A DNA stretch of 64,000 nucleotides from Carnegiea gigantea (taxonomy: Eukaryota > Streptophyta > Magnoliopsida > Caryophyllales > Cactaceae). The stretch spans positions 954,658-1,018,657 of the forward strand of contig JAKOGI010000108.1 in the NCBI GenBank assembly GCA_029747015.1, in the 5' to 3' direction. Position numbers and translations under genes: made by a program. Below are positions 31,217 through 44,305 of this stretch, piece by piece. Each line of letters begins with the position of its first letter. Position 1 is the first letter of the stretch. Under the pieces are notes generated by a model, which made no database searches, had not been told where the DNA came from, and saw only the letters and a program-made list of their open reading frames with translations.

Positions 31217-31376
31217 GAAAGCTAGAAAGTTGAAATATTACAACGGAAAGCTTTGAAGAGGGACTTAAGCTAGGATCATTAGAGATGCTTGCTTATAGAG
31301 AAATGGAGAATTCCTACTTTTCTTGTGCTCAAGAATGCTCAAATGACCTTGTCCCTTATCAGCACTCGACCTCTCT

Positions 31377-31383
31377 TTTTATA
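31377..31383 (-). promoter_or_regulatory. Pararetroviral pregenomic RNA promoter TATA box
   Basis: The minus strand reads CCGCTATAAAAAGAGAGG. It lies after the last viral frame and before the polyadenylation signal, where the 35S-type promoter sits in Caulimoviridae. Activity in the plant is unknown. Confidence 0.6.
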
Positions 31384-31429
31384 GCGGATTGGAGGGTGCA
31401 TAGGATGTCCTAATGGCTACAGTTACATA

Positions 31430-32600
31430 ATGAATTTTCACATGGCTACAGTACACACTTTATTTTACAGACCATACACTTGTCAAAATAGCACAATAGC
31501 GCGGCAACCATTTTTCAGAGCTTTTAATGATGACAACACTATCATCATTATTGAGATTCTATATGCCTTTATCTCCAATTATACCTTCCATACCATTATT
31601 ATCTGGATAATCATCAAAATCTTCATCTAATTGAAGATGCTCTCAATCCCATTTCTCAAATAACTTAAGAAGATATTTCTTTCCTTTTTCTGACGAGAAC
31701 TTTCCAACTCTAACGTCAAAGAGATAATCAAAAACATCTTCTGATACTGCTCCTTCCACCTTCATGTATTCTTTGAACTCATTACCATAGGTGAAAGTAG
31801 TATTTCCACAATACATTAACGTTTCTTCTTGTTCAATTAATGTCCAACATTGATGATAAATATTGAAAAATCTAATGGCTCTTGCTAAAGCAGGATCAAT
31901 AACTAATTCTCGTCATTCAAGAACCCATTCTTGTCATTGATCATTGAGATCGTCATAATCAACGATCTGAACAAGATAGTGGGCTGGCTTGGCTTTTTCA
32001 TTTTCATATTTGATTAATGCGCTATATACTTCCAAATTTCGGCATCTTCAAACTGGAATTTTTATTGGACCATCAAGAGATGTAAAAATCCAAAGGATTC
32101 TTCGGAACATGCATTGCTGAAATTTTGTTAGTCTTGAGAAAAATGAGAACTTTGGATATGGGATGTCTATAAAATAAAGGACCATCCCATATTCCTAGGC
32201 TTTAATGATGGGGTCATTTGGAGAGATTGAATTTGTTGGAAAACTAGCACCATTAACTTTAGACTTGTTGGAAAAGTAGATAGTTGTACCCCAAGACTCC
32301 CAGATATCATAGGAATAATGATGCAGGCAGTATACCACTCATTGAACCATTTTTCTTGAATATGAGAACTTATTTTTTTCTTGGATATCATAATAACATC
32401 TAAGGTAATTAACTTGTAACTCTAGAAGAAAAAATCTTTAGGCTATTAGGTAGGCTGTAGATAGTAAACCAAAGCGTGATCTACTTTTTGTGTGGAATTC
32501 CAGGTTAACCATAAGGACTCTACTAGAAGGAGAAACTCGTTCTAGTATGAATGACATTTCATTAAGGATTTCCTCCCTTTCTAGTAGGAGGTTGGCTTCG
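31430..32600 (-). pseudogene. Pararetroviral ORF downstream of RNase H (function unknown)
   Basis: Three frames on the minus strand carry protein-like pieces, such as GMVLYFIDIPYPKFSFFS at about 32190-32130, PAHYLVQIVDYDDLNDQ at about 31990-31940, and acidic text near 31620. In cavemo/solendoviruses the gene after the polymerase encodes the transactivator/inclusion-body protein, which is the best guess by position only. I do not recognise a motif. Several stops break it. Confidence 0.5.
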
Positions 32601-33376
32601 ATGATCACCATTGGTGAGTTCTCGAGTTAAACTATCTGCCAGAGAGTTTTTTGATCACTGTGTATATTCAATAGAGAAGAAAAACTGGTTAAGCTATAAT
32701 TGCCAATGCAGAAGTCGCCCATGCGCTTGCATATTTAATAAATTCTTTTTCACAAAACCAAGTATTCCTTTGCAATCGATTCGAATAAGAAAAGTTTTTG
32801 GGCCCAAAAAGATTAGAAAGTTTTCAATTCCCTTATGACTGCAAGGTTTTCTTTTTTCATTGTGGGTTACCTGCATTCTGCCTTACTAAAACTTCCATTG
32901 TAATATTTGCAGAGTTTTTCGCCTTCTTTGATTGTGAGTACCGCTTTCTAGTGCTCATTGCTGGCATCTAGAACTAAATCATTTCTTTCATTAGGCAAAT
33001 TGAGAATAGGAAGATTTTTACACATCTTTTTGAAGTTTTGAACAATCTTTATATCATTAGTGATGCATGTCCAACTTACTTCTTTCTTAAGTTTCTGCTG
33101 CAATGGCTTTCTTAATTTGGCTAAATCTTTAATGAAATTTGAAGTATAGGTAAGGCATCCATGAAACCTTTCTAGTTGCTTCATATCTTTAACTTTTTTA
33201 GGAAAAGTTCCTATTTTTTCCATAATATGCTTTTATAGGATGATTTGTCTAGCTTTTATCTCTAACCCTAAGAACTCAATTTCTTGTTCACCATAAATGC
33301 ATTTGTTTTTACTAAGTATGATACCATGATCAATGCATCTCTGGGTGATAGCTAAGACATCACCTTTGTGCTATTC
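32600..33376 (-). pseudogene. Pararetroviral reverse transcriptase end and RNase H (right of CACTA)
   Basis: The minus strand continues the polymerase interrupted at 48708. Pieces are TQRCIDHGIILSKNKC, EIEFLGLEIKA, FHGCLTYTSNFIKDLAKLRK, the RNase H start around LVLDASNEH (an aspartate of the D-E-D-D set), NGSFSKAECRLPTM, and IRIDCKGILGFVKKNL in another frame. In-frame stops and frameshifts occur near 32950, 32830 and 32640. It is a remnant of the viral enzyme that converts pregenomic RNA to DNA. Confidence 0.88.
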
Positions 33377-33379
33377 TAT

Positions 33380-33740
33380 TACTACAAAAAAAAGTCCACA
33401 TAATGACGGAAAATGTTAGAATAGCAATGGAATTTTGAATTTAGCGACGAAATGTGGTTGTTGGATTTTCGCTCGTCGCTGAGTACCTAACAACGAAATT
33501 ATGAAATTTCGTAGCCATTGGTGACGGATCTAGCAACAGAAACAGCGACAGACATACTTTTGGTAGGGACGAAAAGGAAGGGAAGGGAGCAACAGAATAG
33601 AAATCCGTCGCCATTAGCGACGGAAATAATGACGCACTTTCCGTCGCTAGTGGTAACGGAAACCCTATTCCGTCACTTCCCATAGTATGAAAAAAAAAGA
33701 AAGCCTGCAATTCCGTCGCCATTCCGTCACTAGGTCTGTA
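33380..33740. repeat. CACTA left end: inverted repeat and subterminal repeats
   Basis: Motifs TTTAGCGACGAAA, TTCGTAGCCATTGGTGACGG, CCGTCGCCATTAGCGACGG and TTCCGTCGCTAG recur in both orientations. Such subterminal arrays bind the TNPA-type protein in En/Spm elements. Confidence 0.85.
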
Positions 33741-34289
33741 ATTTTTTTAAATAACAACGCTTGTTTTTGATCATATCCCTCAGTACATACATTTCAATCC
33801 CTGTAAAAAATTTACAAGGAGTATTCACTCCGTCAACATCCAATGTCTTCGAGTATGACTTCATTCGAAGCGTTATCAATAATTTTCAAGCCACAAACAG
33901 GTGGAATATCACATACAAAGCAACACTTCAAACTAATTGTTTTCAATTCACAAACTACAAGTCCCAAACAAATTGTATCCATATCACAAACCATAAATCC
34001 AAACAAACTACAAGTTACTAGTAAGTCAAAGTGAAGTCAAGTTTGCAAAAGAGGGAGAAGCAAGCAGTAAGGGGAGGGGGATGAAATAAGCAATAAGAAG
34101 GAGAAGCAAGCAGCAAGACGTGTACTCCATGAAGAACCAAGGAGGAAAACCACCAATTGGGGAAAAATTGCAACCAACTTAATCACCAAGGTGAGGATCA
34201 TCATCTTCATCTTGCTCATCCTCATCCTCATCCTTATCCTCATCCTCATCATCATTATGTTGTGAATAATGAACAAACGATGGCTGAGA

Positions 34290-36152
34290 TCCCGAGCCAG
34301 AAGCTTATTGCATTTGGAAGAAAGCTTGCAAGCGCTGATTGATGCTCATCATTTGTTGGCCTAGTTGTTGGTTGCTTTTGGTGAGCATTTTGTTGGATTC
34401 TTGTAGTTGCTTACATTTCTCCATAAGCAACCGGTAACTTGTAGCTTGTGAAGTTAGCCCAAACCCCAAGTTGGTTACTACACCCCTTAAGTCATTCAGC
34501 TCTTGTTGCGATGGCGTAAAATCGGTACCTGCTGACAACCATTTATGTGAAGTATGTATTAGTATTACAATTAAGTAAACTTATCGCATAGCCATGTTCA
34601 TTGAAACTTTAATACGAAAACTATACCGGCTCGTTGAGTAGGACTAAAGTAATCTAATTCTCTAATGTTGACAGTCTCATCGCCAATGCCATAAATATGA
34701 CCCTTTTTGTTCTTATATGTCTTCACCAACAACTCATTAGGATTTGGAAGTGTCTGAAATGGATCTTAAGAAGTGTCATCCCCAGTCCCTTGAGAGTTGA
34801 TTGGATTTTGAAATTCATATTGAAAGGATTCCTATAATATCACAATATATGCAAAAAATCATATATGTTACAGTTAATGAAAGTAAAGTATATAAGTCCA
34901 GGCTGAACTGCGAATAAAGATTAAAAATATCTTATAGCATACTATGTTTGTTGTGATTTCTTGTCAAGCCAAGGGCTGTCTTCTTTGTCATGGGGTTTGT
35001 GAGTGCGGCTAAGTAATTCAACAATTGTGGGCTCCGTCTCAAGTTATTCCCTCTACGTGCCAAACAGATTTATGTCAAACACAAGCCAAACCACACTCAA
35101 AGTGGGCTCGAGTATTAAAATTAAAGAAATACATAACAAATTCATTTACCAGACGCCTCCTATGCTCATGCATAGGGATCAAGACACTGGTGTGGAGAGA
35201 TGGGCCGCCACTTTCTGGAGTACCTAGTCGGTTCTTCTGGACTGTTTCACGTAATTTCTTGTAACCTTCGTTCATCCAGTATTGTTGGAGTCCCTCCCAT
35301 TGAGCATCACCGAGCTAAACAGGCTTCTTGTTGTGCTTCCTCGCTCTACCAAGGAAGTCTCTCAAGCGTGCCTTGCCTTGGTTTTTAAAATTTTTTCCTA
35401 TATGGTCCTCGTGGATCAGATCCCAAATAAACCACTTCTGTAATTATGAAAACAACAAACACATCAAATAATACAGTAGTAATTTATCAAGTTCACACAA
35501 ACTGTTAATATGTAGTCACTTTAGTTACTTTGAACTCTCCAAACTACAAATCCCGTATTGGTTTGGGCATTTTACCCCAAGTAGGCCAAGCTCCGTCATA
35601 TTTTCTTTGAAATATGAGAGAAATCCTATTAACAGCACCATCATTAGGGAGAAACCTAATTAAACAGAACACATGAAATTGATCATTTGTGATGCAAAAC
35701 ACTTGAAGTTCATAACATATAACAATTAAAGACTTACTCGTTACCATCTGGTTCAATCCAAGTCTTTCTTCGAGTGCTCCTATAACCAGATTGTGCTTCA
35801 CTTACTCTAGTTGTAATGTTTTCTTGGGACTGGTTTGTGTTGGGGTCAATGGGTTGAGGAGTAGGCTGCACAGTGTTGACAAAAGGGAGGTTTGGAGGAA
35901 TGTTGTAGGCAAATTGGCAATATATGGTACTTTAGTTAAGAATGTATGAGGTTTAATAATGGAAAGCCCAAAATGGGGGAGGTATTGGTCTTGAAAGACC
36001 TGGTATGTAACCAACCATTGTGGCTCCTAGCTGAACTGGGATATAAGGTACCTGGGGGAAAGATAGATCGACGTTCATTGCAGTTGGATCTATGGCAGAG
36101 CTCCTACGCCCTCGTCTTCTACCTCAAGTGGAGGACTTATCTCAACAAGAAC
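34290..36152 (-). pseudogene. CACTA second protein (TNPA-like, Transposase_24 family)
   Basis: Minus-strand exons and broken frames give GRRRGRRSSAID (about 36120), RKTWIEPDGNE, LIFQRKYDGAWPTW (about 35600), GPYRKKILKTKARHA (about 35390), a YWMNEGYKKL block (about 35280), TPESGGPSLHTSV, IPMHEHRRRL, PTIVELLSRTHKP (about 35010) and DETVNIRELDYFSP (about 34670). A coiled-coil-like end rich in Q and K follows (LLMEKCKQLQESNKML, 34460-34300). The order SGGSLHTG, EHRRRL, then TH+K is that of plant Transposase_24 proteins. Frameshifts and stops suggest it is inactive. Confidence 0.8.
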
Positions 36153-36352
36153 TGAAATCCATACTTGAAATAGTTGACAACAACAAATACAAGTACAAAT
36201 ATATAACAATTACACATTGAACTGTTTACTCAGACATCACAATAGGTAGGTAGCAGATATTTTCAAAATTCATTTATACAATAAAAGTAAAGTCACAACC
36301 AATAGTTTCCTGTGCTAAGTACCCAAATACATAAGAATTCACAAGCACTCAA

Positions 36353-39300
36353 TCATCTGCATCATCTTCATTGTCATCATCGTCATCGTCATCATCATTA
36401 TACAAATGCAAATTTTCCTTAACTTCATCTGTTTCATTACCATCATCCCACTCATCCTCTTCATCGCCCTCATCATCCTCTTCTTCATCTATGTCGTCAT
36501 TAACCTGAATGAATGAAAACCCCATTTCATCATTAACCTCTTCCGGTGGTCAGTTTCATCGACTAATGATGTAGGGATAACATCATTTATAGGTTCAACG
36601 AGTGTCGTGATGTCTGTTTGTTGGTAGGCAGGAGGTAGAGTGTACTACTTATCCACACTCGCCCTTAGTTTGGTTGGTATAACAACAAGCCAATTGGCCA
36701 TATCCCTTGAGCAGTCTGCATGTGGCATGAAGGATACTTGTAATGCGGTGTTTAGGAAGATGAATGAGTCGTACTTTCGGTACCTTCTTGTACGGTGCAC
36801 CTCAATAATTTTGCTTAGTTTATACGATCATGTCCCACAATTCAATGTGGGATCAAACCACTCACAACTGAATAGCACACATTATTTAAGTGGTTCACCT
36901 ACATACTCAATTTGGACAACATCCTTCAGTACGCCATAATAATCATTTCCAATATCATCTTCCATTGTATCACATACATCAACACCACAATTATATGTTT
37001 TCTTCCCGACGCTGCGAGCTTCTGTGTAGAATTTGAATCCATTAACTCTAAACGCCGTCCACATCGACACATACCAATTTGGCTTCACAGCCAATTGTGT
37101 CAAGTAGAAATGTTTGTGGGTGTCGAATAATTGAATGTAATGCACCTAAGGTGAGATAATATGTGGTCTTAGTTAATGCAATGTACCAAACTGTTATGTG
37201 AAAATTATGAAGGAATAAGTTGTATTAACATTCTGACTAAACCAATCTGCAAAATGAGTTTCAATGATGGTGTCAACATCAGCGTTGCTGACATTGGGAC
37301 GTGCAGTTCTAACTTGTTTTGTGAAAATTCTGTCATATTTTATGAAGGTGGTTAATAAACTTGTGTTCCGAATGATAAACTCAATTGGAAGTTAAATTAG
37401 CACTCACCCAATATAAGTTCAACTTCATCACAATTTAACAGCCTGTGAAGATGGGCGGAAATATATTTGACATATGTGAGATACCTTGATCTTTCCCTAC
37501 CAATAGCGGTCCCTTGCGGTTCAAACACTGATAGAGTTGGTAAATGACTATTATGTTTTTCACCATCCTCATTTCTCCTACATCTAGTGCGCATGGAGGG
37601 CACATTAGAGCCGAAATAATAGGAGATGGAGAATATCCTCTCAACTTCTAGGTAAACTTTTGTGATTGAACCTTCAGGACACGCTTGTTGCTTTATCTTT
37701 TTCTTCAATCGGCCAAAGTACCTAACAAATTTACAATTCGCTTCACTTGTAAGTGATTGCACATATAAGAACTAAGATAAGGTTTCACTGAGTATAGTCT
37801 ACTTTACCTTTCAAATGGATACATCCATCGGTATTGTACAGGACCACCAAGTTGAACCTCTTCTGCCGAATGCACTGGCAAATGCTCCATTACATTAAAG
37901 AAACCAAGAGGAAAAATCGTATCCAACTTACAGATAGTGATGGCAATGTTCTGATGCATTTCCTTAAGCATATCCTCTCAGAGTGTTGTTGAGCATAAGT
38001 TCTTGAAGAACTGACTTATCTCAATGAGAGGTTTCAACACGTTATCTGGGAGCGCACCAAATGTAATGGGTAAAAGAGTCTCCATGAACACATGACAATC
38101 ATGACTTTTCATATTGTTGAACTTTGCCTCATTAGGGTCCAGGATATTCCTCTAATTGGAGTAATATCCATCAAGCATTTGAAGCTCCTTTACCCATTCA
38201 CACAACTCTCTTCGTTTATCCATAGGAAGTACGAACTTTGCTTTTAGTTTAACCAGCTTACCACTAGGGCCTAAATGTAAATGCAGTTCTTGTCTATCAC
38301 ATATTTCTGCAACATCTATTCTTAATTTAGCATTGCCTTTTGTTTTCCCATGGACATCCATAATAGTGTTAATGATGTTTTTAAAGAAGTTTTTCTCTAT
38401 GTGCATCGCATCCAAATTATGACAGAGCAATTAGTGTTGCCAAACTCCTAAAATATGCTCTTCTTCATCCAATTGTGCTCATATTCCTTCAATCTTGGTA
38501 TGACAAAGTCACCATTTGTAGTTACCACTAGGTAATCTTCCACTTCGGTATAAAGTTCTTCCCCAAATAAGCGGTGAGGAGGACCCCTTGTAACAATTCT
38601 TCCTTTTCCTAAATGTTGTTCTATTTCTGCTAAACACATGATTCCTTAGCAGAAAACACTGATGATAATGAAACCATGAGAATTTACCTCCATTTCTCAA
38701 TCTCAAAGGCCTTCGTTGTTTCATACATACAGGACATGCCAATTGCCTATTGGTACTCCACCTAGATAACATTCCATACACGGGAAAATCATTGATGGTC
38801 TACATAAGTGCAGCCTTCGTCTAAAATGTCTGCCCCGTAGAAATGTCATATGTTTTAACTCCAACATCCCACAACTCTTTCAACTCATTGATAAGAGATT
38901 GTAAATATACATCTTTTTTATTCTTGAGATTTTTAGGGCCGATGATTATGCAAGTCAGGAACATAAATGATGTGGTAATACACATTTCAGGGTAAGGTGT
39001 AACTACGACCGACCAAATGGAGTAAGATCTTGAAGACAAAGTATAAGGATTAAATCCATCAGTACATAATACAAGCCTCACATTCCGAGGCTCTAAAGTA
39101 AAATTAGGATACTTATTATCGAAATGTTTCCATACTGCCCTATCTGATGGATGACATAAAACACCGTCCTGACGCCGATGTTTATAATGCCATCTCATGT
39201 GCTCTGCAGTACTTCTTGATGCATACAACCTCTGAAGTTGAGGTTTTAATAGCAAGTAATGCGTCCTTGAGTATGGCAATGGATTCTGATTCCTTTGTTA

Positions 39301-39960
39301 TGACCTTTGCCGCTTCCATCTTGAATGCCCACAAAACTTGCATGCATCTAGGTTTGCATTCTCCTTAAAAAATAACACGCAACCTTTCCGGTAACAATCA
39401 ATTTAGACCATATTGTTACTGTGATCTTTAACAACCTTCTTCGTTTGGCCATAGTTGTTTGACACGCGGCTGTTAGGTGGACACATGTCTTTCATTAGTT
39501 GAACAATTTCATTAAAGTAGTTCTGTGGCATATTATAATAAGATTTGATACTCAACAGTCTCACAACAGCAGGGAGCTCACTGTAGATAGAACAACTATC
39601 GTATAAGAGTTGTTGAGCAGCTTGAACCATATTATGAAATGGTTGTCGGCAAGGGCTTGACTCCTCATCCCTTACATTTTGATTTGCCATTATAGCATCG
39701 CCAACCATGTCCTCCATTCGATCTATATAGGATTCATTGTAGTCATTATTAATATGATTTGAACCTCCAACTTCTGAAAATTCACTATTTGAATACCCAA
39801 AATCATATTGCTGAGGTCCTATTTCCCCATGACTTATCCAAAACCAATACCCTTTCACAAAACCCTTATACAGAAGGCACATCTTCACCTCATCGGGTGT
39901 TAAGTATACCCTATTTCTGCATTTAGCACAAAGACATCTATACTTTTCCCCATTCAAAAA
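36353..39960 (-). pseudogene. CACTA TNP2-type transposase (Transposase_21)
   Basis: Read on the minus strand, the amino-terminal Transpos_assoc part is FACKQIEFLNGEKYRC with CLCAKCRNR, then KGFVKGYWFW. The core has CKFCGHSRWK, LQRLYASRSTAEHMRWHYKH, HPSDRAVWKHFD, NVRLVLCTDGFNP, FMFLTCIIIGPKN, QSLINELKELWDVGVKTYD and KSHDCHVFMETLLPI. DUF4218 starts with GGPVQYRWMYPFER, has a 90 bp intron near 37722-37810, and continues YFGRLKKKIKQQACPEGSI. DUF4216 has VNGFKFYTEA and DYYGVLKDVVQIEY. The tail is strongly acidic (36355-36520). Stops near 39403, 38820, 38508 and 38150 and the gypsy insertion at its start disable it. TNP2 proteins cut and join the element ends. Confidence 0.92.
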
Positions 39961-40024
39961 CTCTATCTGCTTACATGCAAATTCATTAAATTGGTTTACT
40001 CAATCTAAAAATTCTTGTGAACAA

Positions 40025-41397
40025 TATTATTATTTTAATTACCGCAAGTGCACGGTGCCAGTTATAGCTTTGCTTTCGACTACCAGAACTAATTAGACCA
40101 CTCAAGCTAGGCAATCACAGTTGTGAGTTGGGGACTGAACTAGGAGAAGCAATAGTAATTAAAAAGTGTAATAAACAACAGAATGGAAAACACCTAGGTT
40201 GGAACTAACAGCACAATTATGCTAGTGAATCAGTTACTAACTCAATCAAACATTCCCGATTATGCGTCACCAATGGATAGATTATCAATTAAGCTCATCT
40301 TGTCCCTCTCTCAAGGGTCGAAGACTAATCCTAGAACTATAGTCGCCTATTTTCATGGGACTAAAAGTCGAAGGATTACAAGATTCACAATCTCGAATCC
40401 CAATTAGAATCTTAACTATTTTTATGTTAAAACCCTAATCGTCTACTAAGGCACACTAGGCAAAAGTTTCGTCTCTCAATGCTCCCCTAAACCCCAATAA
40501 AAAGGATGAATGTTCTTTTGAGCATTTCATCGAGCATGTGGCGTGCATAGTAGAATTCATAATCACAAAACAAGGGGGAGTAGGGATTGGGTCAGTACAA
40601 GATTCAACTATACATATTCGGCGTCAATCCCAACCTAAATTGAAGGATTTAGCCTACAATCATGTTTAACACAACAATCGCAATATTCAATCCAATAACC
40701 ATGACAACTAAAACCTAAAATAATCAAGAACAAGAGGAAGGAGAATTGGAAGAAAACCTGGAAGTAATCGTATAAACTGAAGGCAGAATCAAACTCCAAT
40801 CCAAAATTACAATCCAAGAGCGTGAAGATTAAACTCTAAAACTAAACCTAAAATCACCTAAGGAAGAGTGCTTGAGAGAAAAAACTAAACAGAAGACTCA
40901 GCCTCCCCCCAAAATAGCCCCGAAGGCAAATTTAAGTTGCGTCGCAGAACGGGGGTGGCACGGTCATAACAGTGCCAAAGTTCTGGGAAACACCAAGAAG
41001 ACCGGGCTTATGAAACGGCCACACCACGTGGCACGGCCACACCGTGCCATGTGGCACGGTCATGCCACATGGCACGGTCAGGCCATGCCACTTGGCTGCC
41101 AGCTCGGCTTGGTCGGGTCTTCGTGGTTCGGCCCTGCCGCGTGTGTTCGATTCCCCGGCACTTCCGTGCGTCACTTTTTTGCGGTTTTTCTCTTCTTCTT
41201 GGCACTCCTTTCTGCTAAATATCGTTCATCTTTCCGTTTCTTCAATAAAGTTCCTGAAAATATCGAAAGATGCTGTATGAGTAAAAAGTATGCAAAAGGG
41301 GGCCGATTTGACCCTTCCTTAACACAATTAAACGCGAAAATGGGGGAGGAAATGGGTCAAATAGGGGCTAAAAGTGGGATAAAATAGAGGTTCATCA
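40025..41397 (-). repeat. Gypsy 3' LTR
   Basis: This copy is nearly identical to 46041-47420. It lacks 36 bp present at about 46085-46120 of the 5' LTR, and the deletion is bounded by AGCT on both sides. The GC-rich block at 40950-41095 has several TGGCACGG and CACGTG/CATGTG units, more than in the other LTR. Confidence 0.95.
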
Positions 41398-41408
41398 TGC
41401 CCCCGTGC
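41398..41408 (-). other. Gypsy polypurine tract
   Basis: The minus strand reads GCACGGGGGCA directly before the LTR start TGATGAACC. The preceding CTTGGGGACAAGCAAGAG is the conserved Tat-type lead-in. It primes plus-strand DNA synthesis. Confidence 0.85.
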
Positions 41409-43396
41409 TTATCTCTTGCTTGTCCCCAAGTAAGACTACGCTATGAAAGATCAGGGAGGATGGTGGACCTCTAAACACACCATCTTCAAGGGAAAGGATG
41501 GAGGATCGACGAATCACGCTAATCATGCATTGAACGTGGTCAAGTCAAGGTGTGCAAGATAATCTCAATAAAAACGTATGCAATGTCATCCATGAATCAC
41601 CTTGCCTAAATGAAACACACCACACTCCCCAATATTGAAACACATAGTAGGACATAACCTTCCTAAACAAATGGTGAGTAAGCAAGACTGGTAGGACCTC
41701 GCTTTAGGGCAAAGTGGAACACTCCCCTCAATGTGTTTAAAGTATGTAACGAGGGCGCGGTCAATACTCCAACCAATCAGACAAACTACTAAATGCTTGG
41801 CAACATTCTCTACTCTCCACTGGGGGAATACAATATGCAATGCGTCAATCAGGAGGATTTGCGACAAGGATGTAATGAGGCTAAGGTCAAGGGTGCAAAG
41901 TGGAATAATTTGGGAAAAGTGAAGCTATTAGCCAAAGACTAGGGAGCAAGAACACTTCCACAATCAAACTACGATTACAACTTCACACACACTTGCGAAT
42001 CGAACAACAAATCTCACAAAAACCTCTAAAGAGGAACCAAACAGGCTTATTGCGAAAAGCTTCCACACTACCCATTTTATTTGCAACTTTTCCTTTTTTC
42101 CTTTTTTTCTTTTTTTTTCTTTTTGTTTGTTTGTTTGTTTGCCCCCTTTTTTTTTTGAGAAGCAGAAAGGATGCACATTGGATAGCGTTGGAAGTACAAA
42201 AATCATTTCGCAATTTCCCCCAAAACGAGGCACTAGTATTATCCCTGCAGTGAATTATCAAATGCCCCAAATATACCCAACTACATTGTGGAAGTGTCGC
42301 TCCACTAGACCTTGACAAGGGTGAACGAAATATGCACAGGTCAAGTGTGTAATTGATATGGTGCAACAACAACAACAAGGAGAAAGGCACAAAGGGCTAC
42401 CAAAGGGGTAACATGCAACAACGGGTGGCTTTCTGGCTAATGTGGCTGCGTGAACAAAAATTGCCTCAATCATGTCAACACATGCAATTGCTAAACGCAG
42501 TTTCAAAGAGAATAAGACAAAGTTCTAGAGATGCATCATGGAGGAGTCACACATGAAAGAAAGTAAAGACGATATGTAATGAATAGTCATTAGGCTCAAG
42601 ATTCTCACAGGTAAACCTACCACAGTTAAGTGACTTACTTCAAGGTATGTCACATGCATCAAGGTCAATCAAGTCAAACCACATGAACCTCAGGGGTAGT
42701 TAGCATGCTACATAGGGCAAAGAAACTACAGATGATAAAAACAAACACAATTTGTACAAAGTCTCACACCAAGACAAGTCACGCCTCAACACACAACCCA
42801 ACATGATTAATCAATCATCACCCCCTTTCAGTCTCATCACAAGAGGGGTTTTTGCAAACTGTATTTTATTATTATTATTATTTTTCCGAAAGCAATAAAA
42901 CTAGCTAAGAAAGCAATAAAGATATGAAGAATAATGAAGAGAAGGGTGAGAAATGGTACCTGGAAAGCTTACAAATGCCCGACTCGATCACTTCTCCTTT
43001 TGTGGTGCAAATTCTAATCCTATGTGCTCTAAACTACATGCTCTAAAAGAATAAAAAAGTAAAACAACCAAGTGCAACTATATGAAGTCCTATATGATGC
43101 AAATGCAAGTGATGCCTATTCAACCAACACCCTAAAATCCACCATTCTATCCAATGAGCGATAAGCTCACCCCCCCCATGCTTAAGACTTTCATTGGCCT
43201 CAATTAAAAGGACAAGGAAAAATACCAAGGGGAGGGGAGAACCCATAGTGCCTAAGGGGAGAAGGGAGGGAGGGATGGAGAAGAAGAAAGAGACACACTG
43301 ACCCTTTTTTTTGTTTTTTTTTTTTTTTGGTGAAAAGGGGTAAATGCCTTGGGTTGCCTCCCAAGAAACGCTTGTTTAAGGTCCTTAGCTTGACCC
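41409..43396 (-). other. Gypsy 3' non-coding interior
   Basis: About 2 kb lies between the protease end and the polypurine tract. It contains a pyrimidine-rich tract (42095-42155), a poly-T run (43302-43329) and no conserved domain in any frame. In a complete element the polymerase genes would lie before this zone. Confidence 0.75.
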
Positions 43397-44305
43397 TTAC
43401 CTCCAAATAGTAGACGGTAATGATGCGGGAGGTGGCCTGGGGAAGGTGTAGAAATATAAAGTAGGATCCTCTACCTCCCCAGTACAAGCAGAAATAGTCG
43501 CGAAACAAGATGGGACGACTGCAGAAAAGGTAGAAGAACCTCCAAGCAGCATGGGAGGTCCCCCATTTCCATCAAACATCTCGACCCCAGAAACAGCATC
43601 GAATGGGGAGATAGGGATAGGCTCCTTAGAAGGCGGAAGGAGGACAGGCGGTGAAGGTGGGGTGGGAGGAGGGAAGCTGAAATCCACCCTCTCCCTACAT
43701 ACAGTGAAGGATATGGTGCCTGTCTGCACATCAATCACCGCCCCTGCGATCGCAAGGAATGGCTGGCCTAAGATGAGTGGGGTCGGGAAGTCCTCATCCA
43801 TATCAAGAATGATAAAATCACAGGGGATGAGGAACTTGCCCACCTGGACTGGAACATCCACCAAAAGGCCGACTGACTGCTTGATGGAGCAGTCTACTAG
43901 TTGAATAGTCATGCTGGTGGGTGTGAGGTCTCGTAGTTACAGCTTCTTGCAGAGAGAGAGCGGCATGAGGCTCACACTGGCGCCTAGATCGTAAAGGGCT
44001 CTCTCGATTTGCATATCCCCTATGTAGCATGGGATAGAGAAACTGCCAGGATCCTGCAGTTTTGATGGGGACCGTCGCGGTAGGAGCGAGTTGCAGGATC
44101 CGCTAATGGGGGCCACTGAAGCGTCCCCAGGGTGACCCTTCTGGGATAGGAGCTCTCTCAAAAACTTAAAGTGCGCGGGAGCATTCTTGAGAGCTTCCAG
44201 GAGGGGGCTACCGGCATAGATTCGGCGCAAGGTCTCCAAGAAACGCGCGAATCTAGGTTCAAGTTGGGATAGCTTAGACCACGCCAGTGGCTGAGGGTAG
44301 GGCAC
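43397..44305 (-). pseudogene. Gypsy aspartic protease, one stop
   Basis: The minus-strand frame has GSFSIPCYIGD, then the retropepsin active site LYDLGASVSLMP (family form CDLGASINLMP), a stop at about 43937, then [20 protein letters not shown] and [20 protein letters not shown]. The second part holds the family's flap-to-carboxyl region. It would process the gag polyprotein. The product is followed by a proline-rich tail without any reverse transcriptase. Confidence 0.9.

Noticed and set aside
40872..41387. 171-residue plus-strand frame
   Set aside because: It lies antisense within the gypsy LTR; the same stretch in the other LTR is frame-shifted, and no family is recognised.
41980..42400. 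Lysine-rich minus-strand frame of 135 residues
   Set aside because: It comes from a pyrimidine-rich low-complexity tract in the non-coding interior of the gypsy element.
43551..43904. 117-residue plus-strand frame
   Set aside because: It is antisense to the gypsy protease and has no domain of its own.
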